The notes below the pieces were generated by a model. That model made no database searches, was not told the origin of the DNA, and saw only the letters and a list, made by a program, of their open reading frames with translations. The translations under genes and the position numbers were made by a program. DNA of 64,000 nt from Pseudomonas brassicacearum subsp. brassicacearum. GTDB taxonomy: Bacteria; Pseudomonadota; Gammaproteobacteria; Pseudomonadales; Pseudomonadaceae. Shown piece by piece: positions 41,354 to 50,059 of this stretch (within the stretch, counting starts at the first letter, position 1; every line of letters begins with the position of its first letter). The stretch covers positions 62,001 through 126,000 of the forward strand of contig NZ_VZPJ01000015.1 of the NCBI RefSeq assembly GCF_008801605.1, given 5' to 3'.

Positions 41354-42112
41354 ATGACCGATGAAGCGTTCGCTCAGGCTGATCCTGACTGGCTGGCGTT
41401 GATCAGCGCCGCCCGTGAATGGCTGTCCGGCCCTGTCGGGCAATTTTTGCTGGAAGAAGAACGGCACATGCTCGAAGACGAGTTGGGCCGGTTCTTCGGC
41501 GGCTACCTGGTGCACTACGGGCCTTCGGCGCAAACGCCGCCGTCGGCACCGCAAGTCCAGCGCAACGTGCGCCTGGGAGCGCCGTTGCCCGGGGTGGAAA
41601 TCGTCTGTGAAGAGCAGGCCTGGCCGTTGAGCGAGCATGCCGCCGACGTGGTGGTCATGCAGCACGGCCTGGATTTCTGCCTGTCGCCCCACGGTCTGTT
41701 GCGTGAAGCCGCCAGCAGCGTGCGCCCTGGCGGGCACCTGTTGATCATCGGCATCAATCCCTGGAGCGCTTGGGGCTTGCGTCATGTGTTTGCCCACGAC
41801 GCCTTGCGCCAGGCCCGCTGCATCTCGGCGTCGAGGGTCGGCGACTGGCTGAACCTGCTGGGTTTTGCGCTGGAGAAACGCCGCTTCGGGTGCTATCGTC
41901 CGCCGCTTGCGTCGCCCAAGTGGCAGGCGCGCCTGGCCGGCTGGGAGCGCAAGGCCGGTGACTGGCAGCTGTCCGGCGGCGGTTTCTACCTGTTGGTGGC
42001 ACGCAAGATCGCGGTCGGGCTGCGCCCGGTGCGCCAGGCGCGACGCGAGCCGATGGGCAAGCTGATTCCCTTGCCAATGGCCAAGGTCAATCGTCGCCAC
42101 ATCGAGCCGTAA
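41354..42112 (+). CDS. yafS: YafS-type SAM-dependent methyltransferase
   Basis: A 252-residue cytoplasmic methyltransferase-fold protein of unknown substrate. The later motifs of the class I fold are clear (DVVVMQHGLDF, SVRPGGHLLIIGINPWS), but a canonical Gly-rich motif I is not evident. The ATG at 41354 has GGAG upstream. The gloB-yafS-rnhA-dnaQ order matches the E. coli neighbourhood of yafS, which supports the name. Confidence 0.8.
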   Translation: MTDEAFAQADPDWLALISAAREWLSGPVGQFLLEEERHMLEDELGRFFGGYLVHYGPSAQTPPSAPQVQRNVRLGAPLPGVEIVCEEQAWPLSEHAADVVVMQHGLDFCLSPHGLLREAASSVRPGGHLLIIGINPWSAWGLRHVFAHDALRQARCISASRVGDWLNLLGFALEKRRFGCYRPPLASPKWQARLAGWERKAGDWQLSGGGFYLLVARKIAVGLRPVRQARREPMGKLIPLPMAKVNRRHIEP

Positions 42113-42157
42113 CCTTTTTCGATGGTTCTTGCCGGCATTGGGCTGCGGGTGTTGTCG

Positions 42158-42187
42158 GGCCCGATCGGCGGGCCTTTGCATTTTTTT
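42158..42187 (+). terminator. Terminator after yafS
   Basis: GGCCCG and CGGGCC form a six-bp stem around ATCGG, followed by a TTTGCATTTTTTT tract, just before rnhA. Confidence 0.7.
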
Positions 42188-42199
42188 GGATAGATTGGC

Positions 42200-42652
42200 A
42201 TGAGCGATAGCGTAGAACTCTTCACTGATGGCGCCTGCAAGGGCAACCCCGGTCCAGGCGGCTGGGGCGCGTTGCTGGTGTGCAAGGGCGTGGAGAAGGA
42301 ACTCTGGGGCGGCGAAACCAATACCACCAACAATCGCATGGAGCTGATGGGCGCCATTCGTGGCCTGGAAGAGCTCAAGCGGCCTTGCGATGTGTTGCTG
42401 GTGACCGACTCGCAGTACGTCATGAAGGGCATCAACGAGTGGATGGCGAACTGGAAGAAACGTGGCTGGAAGACGGCGGCGAAGGAACCGGTAAAAAACG
42501 CCGACCTCTGGAAGCTGCTGGATGAACAGGTCAGCCGCCACAACGTCACCTGGAAATGGGTGCGCGGCCACATCGGCCACCACGGCAACGAACGGGCCGA
42601 CCAGTTGGCCAATCGTGGGGTCGATGAGGTTCGGGGCTTCAAGCAGGCCTGA
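42200..42652 (+). CDS. rnhA: Ribonuclease HI
   Basis: RNase HI degrades the RNA strand of RNA-DNA hybrids. The product is 150 residues. Active-site residues are visible: Asp in FTDGACKGNPGPGGW (about 10), Glu in NRMELMGAI (about 48), Asp in VTDSQYV (about 70) and Asp in NERADQLAN (about 134). It precedes dnaQ on the same strand, separated by a REP pair, unlike E. coli where the two are divergent. Confidence 0.96.
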   Translation: MSDSVELFTDGACKGNPGPGGWGALLVCKGVEKELWGGETNTTNNRMELMGAIRGLEELKRPCDVLLVTDSQYVMKGINEWMANWKKRGWKTAAKEPVKNADLWKLLDEQVSRHNVTWKWVRGHIGHHGNERADQLANRGVDEVRGFKQA

Positions 42653-42688
42653 TTCAGCCGGATGTACCCTCCTGTGACGAGGCGCTTG

Positions 42689-42777
42689 TGTGGGAGCAAA
42701 GCTTGCTCGCGACACCGGCGCCCCGGTTTTCCTGAAAGACCGCATGATCTTCATCGCGAGCAAGCTTTGCTCCCACA
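42689..42777. repeat. REP pair between rnhA and dnaQ, with eroded outer arms
   Basis: TGTGGGAGCAAAGCTTGCTC at 42689 and its reverse complement ending at 42777. The flanks TGTGACGAGGCGCTT (42673-42687) and TAAATCCCCTTGCCAC (42836-42851) are diverged versions of the outer arms seen at 18223-18365. Confidence 0.82.
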
Positions 42778-42897
42778 GTGTTTGCTTTTCGCTCATCACT
42801 TGCTTCCACCAGCCTGGCTCCCAGGTAAATCCCCTTGCCACAAGAGCGTGTTAAGATCCGCGCTTTTGCAAGACTGCCCGCTGAGAGCTGAACACTG

Positions 42898-43659
42898 ATG
42901 GCCAACAGATCTGTAGTACTGGATACCGAAACCACCGGCATGCCGGTGACCGATGGTCACCGGATTATTGAAATCGGTTGTGTCGAGCTGATCGGCCGGC
43001 GCCTGACCGGTCGCCATTTCCACGTTTACCTGCAACCGGATCGCGAAAGTGACGAGGGCGCCATCGGCGTGCACGGCATCACCAACGAATTTCTGGTGGG
43101 CAAGCCGCGTTTCGCCGAAGTGGCCGATGAGTTCTTCGAATTCATCCGGGGCGCGCAGTTGATCATCCACAACGCGGCGTTCGACGTCGGGTTCATCAAC
43201 AACGAATTCGCCCTGATGGGCCAGCACGACCGGGCTGACATTACCCAGCATTGCACCATCCTCGATACCCTGATGATGGCCCGGGAACGTCACCCTGGGC
43301 AGCGCAACAGCCTCGACGCCTTGTGCAAGCGCTACGGCGTCGACAACTCCGGTCGTGAACTGCACGGCGCCTTGCTCGACTCCGAGATCCTGGCCGACGT
43401 CTACCTGACCATGACCGGCGGCCAGACCAGCCTGTCCCTGGCCGGTAACGCCTCGGACGGCAACGGTACCGGTGAAGGCTCTGGCAACCAGGCCACGGAA
43501 ATCCGGCGTTTGCCCGCTGACCGCCAACCATCGCGGATTATCCGCGCCAGCGAGAGCGACCTGGCCGAACATGCCGCGCGTCTGGAAGCCATCGCCAAGT
43601 CCGCAGGTGCTCCGGCATTGTGGACGCAGTTGGCCGAGTCGCAGGCTACGGCGAACTGA
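42898..43659 (+). CDS. dnaQ: DNA polymerase III epsilon subunit (3'-5' proofreading exonuclease)
   Basis: DnaQ is the proofreading subunit of the replicative polymerase. The 253-residue product has the DEDDh motifs: LDTETTGMP (about 8-16), LIIHNAAFDVGF (about 95) and HGALLDSEILADVYL (about 158-172). A Gly/Asn/Thr-rich linker (about 185-200) leads to a C-terminal segment that should bind the polymerase subunit. The ATG at 42898 starts MANRSVVLDTE. Confidence 0.95.
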   Translation: MANRSVVLDTETTGMPVTDGHRIIEIGCVELIGRRLTGRHFHVYLQPDRESDEGAIGVHGITNEFLVGKPRFAEVADEFFEFIRGAQLIIHNAAFDVGFINNEFALMGQHDRADITQHCTILDTLMMARERHPGQRNSLDALCKRYGVDNSGRELHGALLDSEILADVYLTMTGGQTSLSLAGNASDGNGTGEGSGNQATEIRRLPADRQPSRIIRASESDLAEHAARLEAIAKSAGAPALWTQLAESQATAN

Positions 43660-43836
43660 CCCGTTGCTCCCCTGTCACTCTCTTTCGTTTCATTTCTCGC
43701 CACAATCGCCACGACCTTCTAACCTGAGGTAACGGGCAGGCTACGGATCCCGCTTGATGTGTGAAGATTTGAAAGGCAAGGGCAATGGATGGCACCACGC
43801 CGTTGGTTGTCTCAAGGAATGAGGACCTTCCCCAGT

Positions 43837-44451
43837 ATGCAACCGGTCATGAATCCCAAACACCCCGGGTTGTCGGTGCGCATCGTCGATGACGGCTTTG
43901 CCGCCTATATCTGGGGCAGTGACTTCAGCTTCGAAGTCAGCGACTACGCGACGGCGCAGATCGGCCGGCCCGTCAACCAGTGGCCGGTGACGCCCATTGT
44001 TCCCTATCGCAAGTGCTATGGCATCGATCCCGAGGAATTCAGCAGCTTCCGCAATGCCCCGGACAGCGAGATCTTCATGGCTTATCTCGACGACCAGCCC
44101 GTGGGGCATCTGGTGGTCAGTACCAACTGGAACGGCTATGCCCACATCGACGAGTTGGCGGTGCATGCGCCAGCCCGTCGCCACGGGGTGGCCAAGGCGT
44201 TGCTCGATGTCGCCCAGTTCTGGAGTCGCAAGAAAAAACTGCCGGGCATCATGCTCGAGACCCAGAACAACAATCTGGGTGCCTGCCGGCTCTATGAGCG
44301 TTGCGGCTACGTGCTCGGCGGTATCGATCACCTGCGCTATCGCGGCATTGACCGGCATACCGACGAAGTGGCGTTGTTCTGGTACCGGCTGTTCGATGAT
44401 CCGCTGGGCATGTCGATCAGTGGCTCAGCAACGCCTCGGCTTGTTCCGTAA
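43837..44451 (+). CDS. GNAT-family N-acetyltransferase
   Basis: A 204-residue cytoplasmic acetyltransferase. The acetyl-CoA binding region has ARRHGVAKALLDVAQFW (about 128-144), followed by LGACRLYERCGY (about 160-171), which are GNAT motifs A and B. The start is uncertain: ATG codons at 43789, 43819, 43837 and 43849 are in frame; 43837 has AGGA about 11 nt upstream. The 3' end overlaps the convergent LysR gene by 35 nt. The substrate is unknown; resemblance to streptothricin-type acetyltransferases is only general. Confidence 0.78.
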   Translation: MQPVMNPKHPGLSVRIVDDGFAAYIWGSDFSFEVSDYATAQIGRPVNQWPVTPIVPYRKCYGIDPEEFSSFRNAPDSEIFMAYLDDQPVGHLVVSTNWNGYAHIDELAVHAPARRHGVAKALLDVAQFWSRKKKLPGIMLETQNNNLGACRLYERCGYVLGGIDHLRYRGIDRHTDEVALFWYRLFDDPLGMSISGSATPRLVP

Positions 44452-45310
44452 CCCGTTCCAGCAGCGATTGGACGGCGGGTGAGGGCTGCGTGCCGTTCAG
44501 GCTCAGGGCATAGAGACCAATCGCAATGGCGGGCGATACCGGGCAGACGTCCAGGCCACTGCCCTTGGCGCCCGAGGCCGTGAACGGGTCGACGATGGCA
44601 AGGCCTTCGCCGGCCTCGACCATGGCGCGCATCATCTGATGGGTCTGGACGCGGATCTGGATCATTGGCGCCGGACGCAGCGCCGCCAGTTTATGCTCGA
44701 AGGCAGGGCTCAGTGGGTCATGGCCATCCAGGCCTACCAACGGCTGGCCCGCCAGGTCCTGGAGCGAAATGTATTTCTGTCGTGGTTGCAGCCAGCCGTG
44801 AGGTGCCAGCAATTGCAGTTTGCCTTGGGCGATCATCTGGCAATGGATGTCGGGATGCTCGGGGTCGTGCAAGCTCAGGCCCAGGTCGCTTTCACGCAAC
44901 AGCAGGCTGTGGACGATGTCGCGGGTCGGTTGGCTGAGCAGGGTGCAAGGCGCATCCGGATGGCGGCGACGCAGGGCGGCGATGCTCTGGGGCAGCAACT
45001 GCTGGGCCAGCGGCGGGGTGCAGATAATGCGCAAGGGTGGCGCCTGATAGTGTTTCAGGCTGCTGGCCAGGCGCTGCACCGGTTCGAGGGTGTCGTACAC
45101 CCGCGTGATGCCGTCGCGCAGTTCGAGAGTTTCCCGAGTCGCCTGCAAGCGCCCGCGCACACTGGCAAACAGCATGAAGCCCAGCTGCGCCTCGGCATCG
45201 CGCAGGATCGCCTCGACCTCTGCCACTGGCAATTGCAGCCATTCGGCCGCCGTGCCGAGGTGGCCGGTCTGCAGCAGCGCCTGGATCACTTCGATGTGGC
45301 GTAAACGCAT
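44417..45310 (-). CDS. LysR-family transcriptional regulator
   Basis: A 297-residue regulator with an N-terminal winged helix-turn-helix (about 1-62, MRLRHIEVIQALLQTGHLGTAA) and a substrate-binding domain (about 90-295). The helix-turn-helix is divergent: the usual SLTRAA-type motif reads LGTAAEWLQLPVAEVEAIL. The start is the ATG at 45310. A T-N11-A palindrome lies 75-91 nt upstream and may be its own operator. It overlaps the GNAT gene tail-to-tail. Confidence 0.87.
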   Translation of the reverse strand: MRLRHIEVIQALLQTGHLGTAAEWLQLPVAEVEAILRDAEAQLGFMLFASVRGRLQATRETLELRDGITRVYDTLEPVQRLASSLKHYQAPPLRIICTPPLAQQLLPQSIAALRRRHPDAPCTLLSQPTRDIVHSLLLRESDLGLSLHDPEHPDIHCQMIAQGKLQLLAPHGWLQPRQKYISLQDLAGQPLVGLDGHDPLSPAFEHKLAALRPAPMIQIRVQTHQMMRAMVEAGEGLAIVDPFTASGAKGSGLDVCPVSPAIAIGLYALSLNGTQPSPAVQSLLERVTEQAEALLSH

Positions 45311-45384
45311 GCAAGAAGTCCGTGTTCGGCGGGTGAGTCATTGAGTGGCCGAATCCTAACCCAAGTTCGGGCGTGACTTCTGCT

Positions 45385-45401
45385 CATAACTGCCAGTTAT
45401 G
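45385..45401. promoter_or_regulatory. LysR-type operator candidate
   Basis: CATAACTGCCAGTTATG is a perfect 8-bp inverted repeat around one base and contains T-N11-A (TAACTGCCAGTTA). It is 75 nt upstream of the LysR start codon and overlaps the last codons of the small gene upstream. Confidence 0.5.
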
Positions 45402-45660
45402 AAGCTATTTGCGTTTCGGTGGGTGCTTGAGCTTGCAGTGGCGTTTCCGGTTCGCGTGTCAATTCGACTTGAGATTGCACCAGAACAAATTTGCCGTCGT
45501 CGCGTTTGTTGACGCGATCGCCGATAGCCAGCTTATAGGTGGTGACAGGCTCCTTGCCGTTTCCGTCGGGCGACGGGGTCGATTCATGGAACTCATGCAC
45601 CAGATAGACGCGACCTTCGACGTCCCGCGCATGAAATTGTCCGACAAGTACTGCTGCCAT
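45397..45660 (-). CDS. Small conserved protein of unknown function
   Basis: An 87-residue acidic/polar protein beginning MAAVLVGQFHARDVEGRVYLVHEFHE. I recall similar small hypothetical proteins in Pseudomonas but no function. It has no signal peptide, no membrane segment and no cysteine. The ATG at 45660 has AGAGG upstream. The C-terminal third is Gln/Thr/Pro-rich. It is on the same strand as the LysR gene, 86 nt upstream of it. Confidence 0.72.
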   Translation of the reverse strand: MAAVLVGQFHARDVEGRVYLVHEFHESTPSPDGNGKEPVTTYKLAIGDRVNKRDDGKFVLVQSQVELTREPETPLQAQAPTETQIAS

Positions 45661-45845
45661 TGCTTAGAACCTCTGGAAATAAATCACTCGATTTGCGGTT
45701 CTGTAGACCCTGGTCAAGCGCGGTAAGTTTTCCTACATGAAAAAAATAGTCCAGCCGGCCGGTTTTTGTCGCTCCACTGGTCCAATTGTCACCCCGATCA
45801 TCTATAACTACAGGCTCCTTTGAGCCGACAGTCGAGAAGCCTCTC

Positions 45846-46403
45846 ATGAGTAATGTCTACACAGTGGCCGTTTTAGTGGGCAGCCTGCGCAAGGCATCGA
45901 TCAACCGTAAGGTCGCGCTGGCACTGGCTGACCTGGCGCCAGCCAACCTCAAACTGAACATCGTCGAGATCGGCGAGTTGCCGCTCTACAACGAAGACAT
46001 CGATGTTTCCCCTCCGGCAGCCTACAGCACTTTCCGTCAGCAGGTGGGCGCGGCCGACGCTTTGTTGTTCGTCACGCCTGAGTACAACCGCTCGGTACCG
46101 GCGCCGCTGAAAAACGCCATCGACGTCGGCTCGCGTCCCTACGGCCAGAGTTGCCTGAGTGGCAAGCCGGGCGCGGTGATCAGTGCTTCGCCGGGCGCCA
46201 TCGGTGGTTTTGGTGCCAACCATCATTTGCGCCAGTCGCTGGTATTCCTTGACGTTCCCTGCATGCAGCAGCCGGAAGCCTACCTGAGCGGTGCCGGGAC
46301 GGCGTTTGACGAGGCGGGCAACCTGTCGGAGTCGGTACGGCCCTTCCTGCAGACGTTCATCAATGCCTACGGCAAGTGGGTCGAGCAACACAAGAAGGCT
46401 TGA
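45846..46403 (+). CDS. NADPH-dependent FMN reductase (ChrR-like)
   Basis: A 185-residue flavodoxin-fold reductase. It has the FMN phosphate loop GSLRKASINRK (about 11-21) and the PEYNRSVPAPLKNAID motif (about 77-92), both typical of the ChrR/SsuE-like family that reduces quinones or metals. The ATG at 45846 is chosen because the family N-terminus starts just before the loop. It is shorter than ArsH, so proximity to arsB does not by itself indicate an arsenic role. Confidence 0.87.
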   Translation: MSNVYTVAVLVGSLRKASINRKVALALADLAPANLKLNIVEIGELPLYNEDIDVSPPAAYSTFRQQVGAADALLFVTPEYNRSVPAPLKNAIDVGSRPYGQSCLSGKPGAVISASPGAIGGFGANHHLRQSLVFLDVPCMQQPEAYLSGAGTAFDEAGNLSESVRPFLQTFINAYGKWVEQHKKA

Positions 46404-46452
46404 TCTCTTTGCACAGCTTCAAGCCAAGCACCTTTGTGGCGGAGTGATTTTC

Positions 46453-46542
46453 TGTGGGAGCAAGGCTTGCCCGCGATGGCCGCAGCGCGGTTTACCAGTT
46501 GAACCGCGATATCGTTCATCGCGGGCAAGCCTTGCTCCCACA
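46453..46542. repeat. REP pair upstream of arsB
   Basis: TGTGGGAGCAAGGCTTGCCC at 46453 and its reverse complement ending at 46542, with an inner GCGGTT/AACCGC pair. A diverged outer arm, GTGGCGGAGTGATTTT, precedes it at 46436. Confidence 0.83.
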
Positions 46543-46598
46543 GTGGGAAAGCCTCCCTCGCGACATCGGCCATTCATCTGCGCGCTTTACTGGATATT

Positions 46599-46616
46599 CG
46601 AATTTCCATATATTCG
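46599..46616. promoter_or_regulatory. Candidate operator upstream of arsB
   Basis: CGAATTTCCATATATTCG is an inverted repeat (CGAAT/ATTCG) with an 8-nt AT-rich centre, 75 nt before the arsB start. ArsR operators in Pseudomonas are AT-rich with ATTCG-like half sites, so this is a plausible ArsR site. No arsR gene is in the window. Confidence 0.4.
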
Positions 46617-46691
46617 CCCCTTCGCACCACCAGGCCGTTCTTCGTCACGTCTGATTCCCACTTTTCTATCCTTCTTCCAAGGCTGTTGCGC

Positions 46692-47975
46692 ATGCTGATC
46701 GCGTCATTGATTTTCCTGCTGACCATTACGTTGGTGATCTGGCAGCCCAAGGGGCTTGGCGTCGGCTGGAGCGCGACGCTCGGCGCGCTGCTGGCGTTGT
46801 TGAGCGGGGTGGTGCAGGTCGGCGACATTGCGCTGGTCTGGCAGATCATCTGGAACGCCACCGGTACGTTTGTCGCGCTGATCATCATCAGCCTGCTGCT
46901 GGACGAGGCCGGCTTCTTCGCCTGGGCGGCCTTGCACGTGGCCCGTTGGGGAAAGGGCAGCGGGCGCAAGCTGTTTGCGTTCATGGTGCTGCTGGGCGCG
47001 CTGGTGTCGGCCCTGTTTGCCAATGACGGGGCGGCGTTGATCCTGACGCCCATCGTGATTTCGATGCTGCTGGCGTTGCGGTTTTCCCCGGCGGCGACCC
47101 TGGCATTCGTGATGGGTGCCGGTTTCATTGCCGACAGCGCGAGCCTGCCGCTGGTGGTGTCGAACCTGGTGAACATCGTCTCGGCGGACTTCTTCGGCAT
47201 TGGCTTCAACCGCTACGCGGCGGTCATGGTGCCGGTGAACCTGGTCAGTGTGGCGGCCAGCCTGGCGATCTTGCTGTGGTTCTTTCGTCGCGACATCCCG
47301 CGCGACTACGACCCCGCTCAACTGGATGATCCGGCGACGGCGATCCACGATAAGGCAACGTTTTATGCCGGCTGGGTGGTGCTGGTGATCCTGCTGCTGG
47401 GCTGCTTTGCGCTGGAGCCGCTGGGGATTCCCATCAGCGCGATTTCCGCGGTCTGTGCTGCGTTGCTGCTGGCTGTCGCGGCCCGCGGCCACAAGATTTC
47501 CACCCGCAAGGTGATGAAGGAAGCGCCCTGGCAGATCGTGATTTTCTCCCTCGGCATGTACCTGGTGGTCTATGGCCTGCGCAATGCCGGGTTGACCGGC
47601 TACCTGGCCCATTGGCTCGACGGCTTCGCCGAATATGGCGTGTGGGGTGCGGCCATGGGCACCGGCGTGCTGACGGCGTTGCTCTCGTCGGCCATGAATA
47701 ATTTGCCGACGGTGCTGGTCGGCGCCTTGTCCATCGATGCCAGCCAGGCCACCGGGGTGGTGAAGGAGGCGATGATCTACGCCAACGTCATCGGCAGCGA
47801 CCTGGGCCCGAAAATCACCCCGATCGGCAGCCTGGCGACTTTGCTGTGGCTGCATGTGCTGGAGCGCAAGAACATCCAGATCGGCTGGGGGTACTACTTC
47901 AAGGTCGGGATCGTACTGACAGTGCCGGTGTTGCTGGTGACATTGGCAGCGCTGGCGGTGCGGTTGTCACTCTAG
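46692..47975 (+). CDS. arsB: Arsenite efflux pump ArsB
   Basis: ArsB exports arsenite across the inner membrane, driven by the membrane potential or with ArsA. The 427-residue product has about 12 hydrophobic segments and closely follows E. coli ArsB: VIWQPKGLGVGWSATLGA near the start, ALFANDGAALILTPIVI, and CDLGPKITPIGS-type SDLGPKITPIGSLATLLW near the end. The ATG at 46692 is used; a TTG 6 nt earlier is an alternative. Neither arsR, arsC, nor arsH is adjacent, so this is an orphan pump within the window. Confidence 0.93.
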   Translation: MLIASLIFLLTITLVIWQPKGLGVGWSATLGALLALLSGVVQVGDIALVWQIIWNATGTFVALIIISLLLDEAGFFAWAALHVARWGKGSGRKLFAFMVLLGALVSALFANDGAALILTPIVISMLLALRFSPAATLAFVMGAGFIADSASLPLVVSNLVNIVSADFFGIGFNRYAAVMVPVNLVSVAASLAILLWFFRRDIPRDYDPAQLDDPATAIHDKATFYAGWVVLVILLLGCFALEPLGIPISAISAVCAALLLAVAARGHKISTRKVMKEAPWQIVIFSLGMYLVVYGLRNAGLTGYLAHWLDGFAEYGVWGAAMGTGVLTALLSSAMNNLPTVLVGALSIDASQATGVVKEAMIYANVIGSDLGPKITPIGSLATLLWLHVLERKNIQIGWGYYFKVGIVLTVPVLLVTLAALAVRLSL

Positions 47976-47989
47976 ACCGAGTTGGCTTC

Positions 47990-48072
47990 ATCGCGAGCAA
48001 GCTCGCTCCCACATTGGAATGCATTCTCCTCTATGAATGTGCTCCCCTGTGGGAGCGAGCTTGCTCGCGATG
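47990..48072. repeat. REP pair downstream of arsB, inverse arrangement
   Basis: TCGCGAGCAAGCTCGCTCCC (47991) is followed by TGTGGGAGCGAGCTTGCTCG (48049). The halves are in the opposite order to most pairs, as at 23661-23756. It lies between convergent genes. Confidence 0.82.
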
Positions 48073-48096
48073 AGGCCCTGGCAGACACTCCAAAGC

Positions 48097-49065
48097 TCAG
48101 CTGTTTTGGCCCGGCACATCCGGCCAGAGATCGGCCACCAGGAATAGCCGCTCGGCTTCTTCCCACTCCCCCTCGGCATTTTCAGTCAGGCGCACCATCA
48201 GTTGCGCTGGCGCCATCGGGTCAAGGTCCAGTCGCCAGGCGTCCAGTTGCGCGGTGCTCCAGGTCTGCTCCGCCGGATAATGCGCCGGGGCCAACCAGGC
48301 GGCGCGGGGCAGGGGTTGCCAGCGCCCAGGTGGGCGCTGGGCGACGAATGCAGGCCAATCCCGCTGATGCAGCCAACTGCCCCGCAAATGCCGGGGATGC
48401 GCACCGGTCGGCGGGTCGGCGTGGCCCGGCCAGGGGTAGAGCAGGTAGCCGCCGAGCCAGAGCTCGGAGCGGAACACCTCGAGGCCGGTCGGCTCAATGC
48501 CCAATGCTGCCAAGGCCTCGCGGCTTTCCGGGCGCGCCGAGATGGGGAGCTGGTGCTCGCGCAAATGCGCCAGTTTACGGTCGAGTCGGTCATGACAGCC
48601 CGGCCCGAGCCACTGCGCGGTGTCCCGGCCATCCCCTTGCTGCGGGCCGAGGTACAACTTGATCGCCAACTCCAGATGATGGATGCCGTCACGATCGCGC
48701 AGCAGCAGGTCCAGTTCGCCCAGCGTATGGCCTTCGTGGCGGATCGGCAGGTTCGCGGCAATCAGCTCGATGCCAGGAGCGTGCTGCACGGCAAACTGCC
48801 ACAGCCTTTCGTAATACAGGCCCAGGCGTCGCGTCCGTCCCAGGGACAGGCAGTGCAGCAGCGGGTAGCTGTCGCGGTCCAGTTGTCGCAGCCAGTGCTC
48901 CAGCTGATCAGGCGCCTGTACCCAGTCGCTGCCGGCCAGGGGATGGCGCTGGGGCCAGGGCGTGTCGATGAGCATCGGCGGGGCGATGATCGCCCACGCG
49001 AGGTCGCGCACTTCGGGATGGCGAAGGCGGCGGGGCAAGTCCAGCAATTCAGGGAACAGGATCAT
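48097..49065 (-). CDS. DUF1853 family protein
   Basis: A 322-residue cytoplasmic protein of unknown function. The LGELDLLLRDRDGIHHLELAIKLYL stretch (about residues 115-139) has an E-x-D ... E-x-K spacing like PD-(D/E)XK nucleases, which I note as a resemblance only. The ATG at 49065 is used. It is divergent from nadK with about 100 nt between the start codons. This neighbourhood is conserved in pseudomonads. Confidence 0.78.
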   Translation of the reverse strand: MILFPELLDLPRRLRHPEVRDLAWAIIAPPMLIDTPWPQRHPLAGSDWVQAPDQLEHWLRQLDRDSYPLLHCLSLGRTRRLGLYYERLWQFAVQHAPGIELIAANLPIRHEGHTLGELDLLLRDRDGIHHLELAIKLYLGPQQGDGRDTAQWLGPGCHDRLDRKLAHLREHQLPISARPESREALAALGIEPTGLEVFRSELWLGGYLLYPWPGHADPPTGAHPRHLRGSWLHQRDWPAFVAQRPPGRWQPLPRAAWLAPAHYPAEQTWSTAQLDAWRLDLDPMAPAQLMVRLTENAEGEWEEAERLFLVADLWPDVPGQNS

Positions 49066-49168
49066 TTTGCGAGCATAGCTGCTGCGAAAGGCTTAAAGGA
49101 TTTTGTCTATGGAGCGCTTTCGCCCATAATCGTGGTTTTCGCCCGTCGCAGACCCTCGCAGGAGCCTC

Positions 49169-50059
49169 ATGGAGCAATTTCGCAATATCGGCATCATCGG
49201 TCGCCTGGGCAGTTCGCAGGTGTTGGACACCGTTCGCCGTCTCAAACGTTTCCTCCTGGAGCGACACCTGCATGTGATCCTCGAAGATACCATCGCCGAA
49301 GTCTTGCCGGGCCATGGCCTGCAGACGTCGTCGCGCAAGATGCTGGGCGAGGTCTGCGACATGGTGATCGTGGTCGGCGGCGACGGCAGCCTGCTGGGGG
49401 CCGCCCGGGCCCTGGCGCGGCACAATATCCCGGTGCTGGGGATCAACCGGGGCAGCCTGGGGTTCCTCACCGATATCCGCCCTGACGAGCTGGAAACCAA
49501 GGTCGCCGAGGTGCTGGACGGCCACTACCTGGTGGAAAACCGCTTCCTGCTGCAAGCCGAGGTCCGTCGTCACGCCGAGGCCATCGGCCAGGGCGATGCC
49601 CTCAATGACGTGGTGCTGCACCCTGGCAAATCCACGCGCATGATCGAATTTGAGCTGTACATCGACGGCCAGTTCGTCTGCAGCCAGAAGGCCGACGGCC
49701 TGATCGTCGCGACCCCGACCGGTTCCACGGCCTACGCGCTCTCGGCCGGCGGACCGATCATGCACCCCAAGCTCGACGCTATTGTGATTGTGCCCATGTA
49801 CCCCCATACCTTGTCTGGGCGACCGATTGTGGTCGATGGCAACAGTGAGCTGAAAATCGTCGTGTCCAAGGATATGCAGATCTACCCGCAAGTGTCCTGT
49901 GACGGCCAGAACCATTTCACCTGCGCGCCGGGTGACACCATCACCGTCAGCAAGAAAGCGCAGAAGCTGCGCCTGATCCATCCGCTGGATCACAATTACT
50001 ATGAAGTCTGCCGGACCAAGCTCGGCTGGGGCAGTCGGTTGGGGGGTGGAGGCGACTGA
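49169..50059 (+). CDS. nadK: NAD kinase
   Basis: NadK phosphorylates NAD to NADP. The 296-residue product has the catalytic GGDG motif (VVGGDGSLL, about 69-77), an NxE-type region NDVVLHPG and a GSTAYALSAGGP loop that binds the nucleotide. The ATG at 49169 has AGGAG upstream. Its stop overlaps the start of the phosphoesterase gene by one base (TGATG), the first of several overlapping genes in this run. Confidence 0.95.
   Translation: MEQFRNIGIIGRLGSSQVLDTVRRLKRFLLERHLHVILEDTIAEVLPGHGLQTSSRKMLGEVCDMVIVVGGDGSLLGAARALARHNIPVLGINRGSLGFLTDIRPDELETKVAEVLDGHYLVENRFLLQAEVRRHAEAIGQGDALNDVVLHPGKSTRMIEFELYIDGQFVCSQKADGLIVATPTGSTAYALSAGGPIMHPKLDAIVIVPMYPHTLSGRPIVVDGNSELKIVVSKDMQIYPQVSCDGQNHFTCAPGDTITVSKKAQKLRLIHPLDHNYYEVCRTKLGWGSRLGGGGD

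Noticed and set aside
45720..45790. Terminator near CCGGCCGGTTTTTG before the FMN reductase
   Set aside because: The CCGGCCGG palindrome has no room for a loop and there is no longer stem.
46704..47855. 383-codon minus-strand frame
   Set aside because: Antisense to arsB, which matches its family along the whole length.
48097..49065. DUF1853 protein as a PD-(D/E)XK nuclease
   Set aside because: Only a loose D...E-x-K spacing is visible; without a structure or profile match the enzymatic claim is not supported.
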